Assembly (NCBI GenBank): GCA_021818125.1
Contig: JAKAFG010000087.1
Location: 1-7,917 of the forward strand
Length of the DNA stretch: 7,917 nucleotides
Source: Pseudomonadota bacterium
GTDB lineage: Bacteria > Pseudomonadota > Gammaproteobacteria > Acidithiobacillales > Acidithiobacillaceae
Direction: 5' to 3'
Shown here: positions 4,560 to 7,917 of the stretch, one piece after another
Numbering within the stretch: position 1 is the first letter of the stretch
Layout: each line of letters opens with the position of its first letter
Program-made: the position numbers and the translations under genes
Notes under the pieces: model-generated
Databases searched by the model: none
Seen by the model: the letters and a program-made list of their open reading frames with translations, nothing else
Told to the model about the DNA's origin: nothing

Positions 4560-5086
4560 TGAACGAGCCATTTTCTCTGGACATGATCGTCGACGAGCTG
4601 GCGGCACAGGATGCCGACTTTCAGGAGGGCCTGGACTGGCAGCAGACGGATCATCCGCAGGAAGCGGCCATCGCCTTCAAGCGTGCACTGGAGCATGGCC
4701 CGAAGAGCGCCGTGATCTGGACCTTCTACGCCTGGGCACTGTCTGCTTCCGGCGACCCACACGGGGCCATTGCTGCCTGCCGCCGCGCCATCGCCTGCGA
4801 TGCGGAGTGGGGGCAGGCGTGGAATGATCTCGGTGAGTATTTGATGGATACCGGCCGTGAAGATGAGGCCCTCTTCGTGATTCGCCGCGCCCTCAAGGCC
4901 CAACGCTTCGACAGTCCGCATCTGGCGCAGATGAATCTGGCCCGCTATTACCTGCACAAAGGCAGCATGCGCCGTGCCCTGGCCGCGGCGCAGGAAGCCC
5001 AGCGGCTGGTTCCCGGTTTTCGCCCAGCGGCGCGGCTGGCGGACTGGATCAGCGAACGCATGCAGGAGTGGAACATCAAGGATTGA
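4559..5086 (+). CDS. Tetratricopeptide-repeat protein
   Basis: 175 residues composed almost entirely of TPR helices: repeats at about 18-48 (QEAAIAFKRALEHGP), 51-83 (GDPHGAIAACRRAIACDAEW), 84-117 (WNDLGEYLMDTGREDEALFV) and 121-154 (NLARYYLHKGSMRRALAAA). TPRs are protein-interaction scaffolds; the partner cannot be deduced. No signal peptide or membrane segment is seen, so it is probably cytoplasmic. The start ATG overlaps the tsaD stop as TGATG, and a GGAGGAGG Shine-Dalgarno lies within the tsaD end. It converges on plsY with only 6 nt between stops, leaving no room for a separate terminator. Confidence 0.88.
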   Translation: MNEPFSLDMIVDELAAQDADFQEGLDWQQTDHPQEAAIAFKRALEHGPKSAVIWTFYAWALSASGDPHGAIAACRRAIACDAEWGQAWNDLGEYLMDTGREDEALFVIRRALKAQRFDSPHLAQMNLARYYLHKGSMRRALAAAQEAQRLVPGFRPAARLADWISERMQEWNIKD

Positions 5087-5092
5087 CGGGCC

Positions 5093-5689
5093 TCAACGCT
5101 TTTTGAAGGGACGTTCGCTGCCATCCAGCAGACGACGGATATTGCTGCGGTGCCGCCAGAGGATCAGCAGTACCAGCACCAGGACGAGCACCCGCATACT
5201 CGTCGCAGAAGATACCACAAAGACGATGGGCACCGCGCCGATCGCCGCCAGCAGCGCCGCCATGGACGAAACCCGCGTTACCGCGAACACCAGTATCCAT
5301 ATACCCAATATCGACAGGCCCAGCACCGGCAGGAGCGCGAGCAGTATACCCAGCGCCGTGGCCACCCCTTTGCCGCCGCGAAAGCCGAAAAACACCGGAT
5401 AGAGATGGCCGAGAAAGGTGGCGAGGGCCACGGCGGCCAGCGCCCAGTCCTCCAGCCCGAGCAGGCGGGCGATGACGATGGGGACGACGCCCTTGACCAG
5501 GTCGCCGAGCAGCGTCAGCAAGGCGGCCTTTTTGCCGCCAATGCGCAGGATGTTGGTGGCGCCGGGATTACCCGATCCGGACTGGCGAGGGTCCCCCAGA
5601 CCCAGGGCGCGCGCCACCAGAATGGCGGTGGCAATGGAACCGACGGCATATCCCCCGCCGATCAGGGCAACATCCAGAAGAAGTGACAT
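5093..5689 (-). CDS. plsY: Glycerol-3-phosphate acyltransferase PlsY
   Basis: 198-residue integral inner-membrane enzyme that transfers acyl groups from acyl-phosphate (made by PlsX) to glycerol-3-phosphate, giving lysophosphatidate, the first step of phospholipid synthesis. All three family motifs are present: GSGNPGATN (38-46), HLYPVFFGFRGGKGVAT (95-111) and HRSNIRRLL (180-188). About five hydrophobic segments are visible (roughly 5-27, 55-75, 84-100, 112-136 and 145-178, the last probably two short spans). The start ATG 5689 gives normal length, though no strong Shine-Dalgarno precedes it. The gene is divergent from folB, an arrangement also seen in E. coli. Confidence 0.97.
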   Translation of the reverse strand: MSLLLDVALIGGGYAVGSIATAILVARALGLGDPRQSGSGNPGATNILRIGGKKAALLTLLGDLVKGVVPIVIARLLGLEDWALAAVALATFLGHLYPVFFGFRGGKGVATALGILLALLPVLGLSILGIWILVFAVTRVSSMAALLAAIGAVPIVFVVSSATSMRVLVLVLVLLILWRHRSNIRRLLDGSERPFKKR

Positions 5690-5715
5690 GCGGTGCTTTG
5701 GCCGGAAAATTGGTT

Positions 5716-5721
5716 ATTATA
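5716..5721 (-). promoter_or_regulatory. plsY -10 element
   Basis: The minus strand reads a perfect TATAAT, about 27 nt upstream of the plsY ATG, predicting a leader of roughly 20 nt. No good -35 is present at 16-18 bp, so the promoter may need an activator or use another contact. The same AT-rich patch may hold the folB promoter on the other strand (TATTAT, 5715-5720), but I found no matching -35 there either. Confidence 0.5.
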
Positions 5722-5730
5722 GGCCGAGCC

Positions 5731-5751
5731 GCGGCGAATTGCCGCTTTTTT
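5731..5751 (+). terminator. Hairpin plus T6 just upstream of folB
   Basis: GCGGC (5731-5735) pairs with GCCGC (5741-5745) around a GAATT loop and is followed directly by six T residues (5746-5751). This is a short intrinsic-terminator shape reading rightwards. It would shield folB from antisense readthrough across plsY, or attenuate a folB transcript that starts upstream. The stem is only 5 bp plus a G-T pair, so its activity is uncertain. Confidence 0.4.
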
Positions 5752-5761
5752 CGGGATTACC

Positions 5762-6121
5762 ATGGATATTCTTTTTGTACGTGAACTGAAGGTGGACACC
5801 CGCATCGGCATCTACGACTGGGAACGCCAGGTCAAACAGACGGTGCTCGTCGATCTGGATATTGCCGCGGATGCAGGGGCTGCGGCGCGGACCGACAAGG
5901 TGGAGAACACCATCAACTACCAGACCATCTGCCAGCGCCTGGTCGCCCATATCGCCGCGTCAGAGGTGGAACTGGTGGAGACCCTGGCCGAGCAGATAGC
6001 TGGTATCGTTCGCAGTGAATTCGGCGCGGTCTGGGTGCAGGTGGCGGTGCACAAGCCCGCCGCCGTGCGCGGCACACGGGATGTGGGGGTGCGGATCGAA
6101 CGGGGCAATCGCCTGCCCTGA
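5762..6121 (+). CDS. folB: Dihydroneopterin aldolase FolB
   Basis: 119 residues, the normal length. It converts 7,8-dihydroneopterin to 6-hydroxymethyl-7,8-dihydropterin and glycolaldehyde in folate synthesis, as a cytoplasmic oligomer. Family features are FVRELKVDTRIGIYDWER (5-22), INYQTI (51-56), LVETLAEQIA (71-80) and VQVAVHKPAAVRG (92-104). E21, Y53, E73 and K98 match the substrate-binding and catalytic residues of E. coli FolB. ATG 5762 follows a modest GGGA. The gene stands alone between divergent plsY and convergent rimO, with 16 nt to the rimO stop. Confidence 0.96.
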   Translation: MDILFVRELKVDTRIGIYDWERQVKQTVLVDLDIAADAGAAARTDKVENTINYQTICQRLVAHIAASEVELVETLAEQIAGIVRSEFGAVWVQVAVHKPAAVRGTRDVGVRIERGNRLP

Positions 6122-6137
6122 GCGACCAAAGGCCCGA

Positions 6138-7478
6138 TCAGGCCGACACCACCACCCCATACAAATCATGGGCATCCGCCCGGGTGATCTCCACCTCCAC
6201 CCAGTCTCCGACCTTCAACCCCGCCGCCTTGCCCAGATGCACCACACCATCGATCTCCGGGGCATCGCTGGCGGAGCGGGCGATCACCTTGCCGCCCCGG
6301 CCCACTGCATCCACCAGCACCCGCTGACGCTGGCCCACCCGGCGTTGTAGCCGCCCCCGGCTGATGGCTTCCTGCACGGCCATGAATTCGGCGCGTCGCT
6401 CTTCTTTGAGCGGCTCCGGCACCGCTCCGGCGATCGCGTTGGCGGGTGCGCCTTCGACGGCGGAGTAAGCGAAGCAGCCCACCCTGTCCAACTCTGCCGC
6501 CCGCAGAAAATCCAGTAGCTCCACAAAGTCCGCATCGGTCTCGCCGGGGAAGCCGACGATGAAGGTGCTGCGGATGGTCAGATCGGGCACGATCTGGCGC
6601 CAGCCGAGAATACGGTCGAGGGTTTTTTCGGTGGCGGCGGGGCGGCGCATGGCTTTGAGGATACGTGGACTGCCGTGCTGCAGGGGCACATCCAGGTAGG
6701 GCAGAATTTTGCCGGCCGCCATCAGGAGCAGGAGCTCGTCGATGTGCGGGTAGGGGTAGACGTAGTGCAGACGCACCCAGACGCCGAGTTCGCCCAGGGC
6801 CGCGCAGAGATCGGTGATGCGGGTCTTGAGCGGGCGGCCGTTGTGAAAGGCGGTGCGGTATTTGCGGTCCACCCCGTAAGCGCCGGTGTCCTGAGAAATT
6901 ACCAGCAGTTCTTTGGCGCCACCGGCCACCAGCGCCTCGGCCTCGCGCAGAATATCGTCCGGCTCGCGGCTGACCAGCTTGCCGCGCATGCTGGGAATGA
7001 TGCAGAAACTGCATGACTGATTGCAGCCCTCGGAGATTTTCAGATAGGCATAGTGGGGTGGTGTCAGGCGCAGGCCCTGGGGCGGCACCAGATCGGTGTA
7101 GGGATCGTGGGCCGGAGGGAGTGCCGCATGGATCGCGTCGAGCACCGCACTGGCCTGATTGGGGCCGGTAACGGCGAGCACCTTGGGATGGGCGCTGCGC
7201 ACAAAGGCGCCGCCCGCGCGGGCACCCAGGCAACCGGTGACCACCACCTTGCCGTTCTCATCCAGCGCCTCGCCGATGGCCTCCAGGGATTCCTCCACCT
7301 CCGCGTCGATAAAGCCGCAGGTGTTGACGACGACCACATCGGCGCTGGCGTAATCCCCCACCAGCAGATAACCCTCGGCACGCAACTGGGTGAGGATGCG
7401 CTCGCTGTCCACCGTGGCCTTGGGGCAGCCGAGGCTGACGAAGCCGACTTTAGACGGCGTATTCGCGCCCGCCTTCAA
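6138..7478 (-). CDS. rimO: Ribosomal protein S12 methylthiotransferase RimO
   Basis: 446-residue radical-SAM methylthiotransferase that adds a methylthio group to the conserved aspartate of ribosomal protein S12 (Asp88/89). The N-terminal MTTase domain has C18, C54 and C83 for one 4Fe-4S cluster. The radical-SAM motif GCNQSCSFC supplies C152, C156 and C159 for the second. A TRAM domain occupies about 381-444. VSLGCPKATVDSE (14-26), SEGCNQSCSFCIIPSMRGK (149-167) and DVPLQHGS (263-270) distinguish RimO from MiaB. The start is TTG 7478, overlapping the upstream stop as TTGA; no internal Met or Val gives an alternative before the conserved VGFVSLGC. The gene is last in a leftward operon behind an Nfu-type Fe-S protein. 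Confidence 0.97.
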   Translation of the reverse strand: MKAGANTPSKVGFVSLGCPKATVDSERILTQLRAEGYLLVGDYASADVVVVNTCGFIDAEVEESLEAIGEALDENGKVVVTGCLGARAGGAFVRSAHPKVLAVTGPNQASAVLDAIHAALPPAHDPYTDLVPPQGLRLTPPHYAYLKISEGCNQSCSFCIIPSMRGKLVSREPDDILREAEALVAGGAKELLVISQDTGAYGVDRKYRTAFHNGRPLKTRITDLCAALGELGVWVRLHYVYPYPHIDELLLLMAAGKILPYLDVPLQHGSPRILKAMRRPAATEKTLDRILGWRQIVPDLTIRSTFIVGFPGETDADFVELLDFLRAAELDRVGCFAYSAVEGAPANAIAGAVPEPLKEERRAEFMAVQEAISRGRLQRRVGQRQRVLVDAVGRGGKVIARSASDAPEIDGVVHLGKAAGLKVGDWVEVEITRADAHDLYGVVVSA

Positions 7479-7867
7479 AAGGTGTTGCTCACGCTGACCA
7501 CTCCCGGCACCGCGCCGACGATACGCTCGACCACCTGTTTGAGATCGATGACGGCGTTGGGGCAGCCCGCGCAGGCGCCTTTCATGCGGACCCGCACGTC
7601 GCGTTCGATGATTTCCACCAGTTCGATATCGCCGCCATCGCGGTGGAGGATGTGGCGTACCGTCTGCACCGCCTCTGCGACGGCCGCAGGGTCGGGCAGG
7701 GGGTCGTCGGGACCGTAGCGTTTCTGGCGGTCGAGTCCGCGTTCGGCCATGGCCTGGGCGTGGGCGATTTTGGCCGCGGCGAGGGGGTCTTCCGCCTCCA
7801 GGGCGTCCAGTTCTTCTTCGCTGTAAAAGCGGATGGGGGATTTTACGGTTGAGCGCATGGCCGTCAA
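7475..7867 (-). CDS. NifU C-terminal-domain (Nfu-type) Fe-S scaffold or carrier protein
   Basis: About 130 residues. The C-terminal part (about 62-130) is a NifU_C/Nfu domain: TVRHILHRDGGDIELVEI followed by GACAGCPNA, whose C99 and C102 form the CxxC that binds a labile Fe-S cluster between two subunits. The N-terminal about 55 residues (FYSEEELDALEAEDPLAAAKIAHAQ) are charged and helical and are not the A-type domain of E. coli NfuA, so I do not use that name. The start is TTG 7867, overlapping the upstream stop as TTGA, or ATG 7858 three codons later; neither has a clear Shine-Dalgarno. Its position ahead of rimO suggests, as inference, cluster delivery to RimO or general Fe-S repair. Confidence 0.85.
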   Translation of the reverse strand: MTAMRSTVKSPIRFYSEEELDALEAEDPLAAAKIAHAQAMAERGLDRQKRYGPDDPLPDPAAVAEAVQTVRHILHRDGGDIELVEIIERDVRVRMKGACAGCPNAVIDLKQVVERIVGAVPGVVSVSNTF

Positions 7868-7917
7868 TATAACATGCGGCCGCCGTCGACGACGAGGTTG
7901 TGGCCGGTGACGTAAGG
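7864..7917 (-). CDS. C-terminus of a short-chain dehydrogenase/reductase (partial)
   Basis: The last 17 codons and stop of a gene entering from the right edge read PYVTGHNLVVDGGRMLY. The (Y/F)(V/I)TG...VVDGG(R/W) tail is the typical C-terminus of classical SDR enzymes such as 3-oxoacyl-ACP reductases. Too little is present to name the substrate. Its TGA overlaps the probable TTG start of the Nfu-type gene, so it heads the same leftward operon within this window. Confidence 0.8.
   Translation of the reverse strand, partial: PYVTGHNLVVDGGRMLY

Noticed and set aside
3699..4957. Long minus-strand ORFs opposite tsaD and the TPR gene
   Set aside because: They are antisense to clearly conserved genes in high-GC sequence, with low-complexity translations; such open frames are expected by composition.
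6166..7718. Several long ORFs in other frames over rimO and the Nfu-type gene
   Set aside because: They are rich in Arg, Gly, Pro and Ala, have no recognisable motif and are fully overlapped by genes with intact catalytic motifs.
1..7917. CRISPR arrays, tRNA or rRNA genes
   Set aside because: I found no regularly spaced direct repeats, no cloverleaf-like segment with a TTCGA-type arm in the right context, and no rRNA-like stretch.

Overview
The window is a mobile, cassette-like left part (about 1-2950) joined to a conserved chromosomal right part (about 2950-7917). The right part carries tsaD, a TPR gene, plsY, folB, rimO and an Nfu-type gene, with high-GC codon use. The closeness of tsaD, plsY and folB is familiar from gamma-proteobacteria. 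A proteobacterium, possibly an Acidithiobacillus-like or other gamma/beta lineage, is my best guess. That is inference; no rRNA or other taxonomic marker is present.

Left part: I read this as an integron gene-cassette array, or a cluster of attC sites whose integrase lies outside the window. The clearest attC site is at 941-1006. Its top-strand left arm carries exactly two unpaired bases, C and A, as in classical attC sites. A second site with the same geometry is at 191-304. Further attC-like sites, from moderate to weak, are at 74-180, 1541-1633, 2190-2275 and 2894-2949. Between them lie three complete type II toxin-antitoxin modules: higBA (351-939, +), yefM-yoeB (1637-2139, -) and a ParD/ParE-like pair (2329-2891, +). 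There is also a broken fourth antitoxin (CopG-like, 1350-1540) and an unrecognised ORF fragment (1021-1194). Each intact module has a plausible promoter of its own: palindromes overlap the -10 of higBA and of yefM-yoeB. If the attC polarity is read correctly, the integrase and attI would lie to the left.

Right part: a poorly defined hypothetical gene (3332-3559, possibly frame-disrupted upstream) overlaps tsaD, which overlaps a TPR gene (+ strand). plsY (-) converges on the TPR gene and diverges from folB (+). folB converges with a leftward operon SDR -> nfu-like -> rimO. Both junctions in that operon appear to be 4-nt TTGA overlaps with TTG starts. Functions here are housekeeping: tRNA t6A37 modification, phospholipid acyl transfer, folate synthesis, Fe-S handling and ribosomal protein S12 methylthiolation. 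The co-location of an Nfu-type Fe-S carrier with the Fe-S enzyme RimO is biologically sensible.

I found no CRISPR array, rRNA, tRNA or intact insertion sequence. The most notable feature is the stack of toxin-antitoxin cassettes abutting core genes; its components belong to known families.
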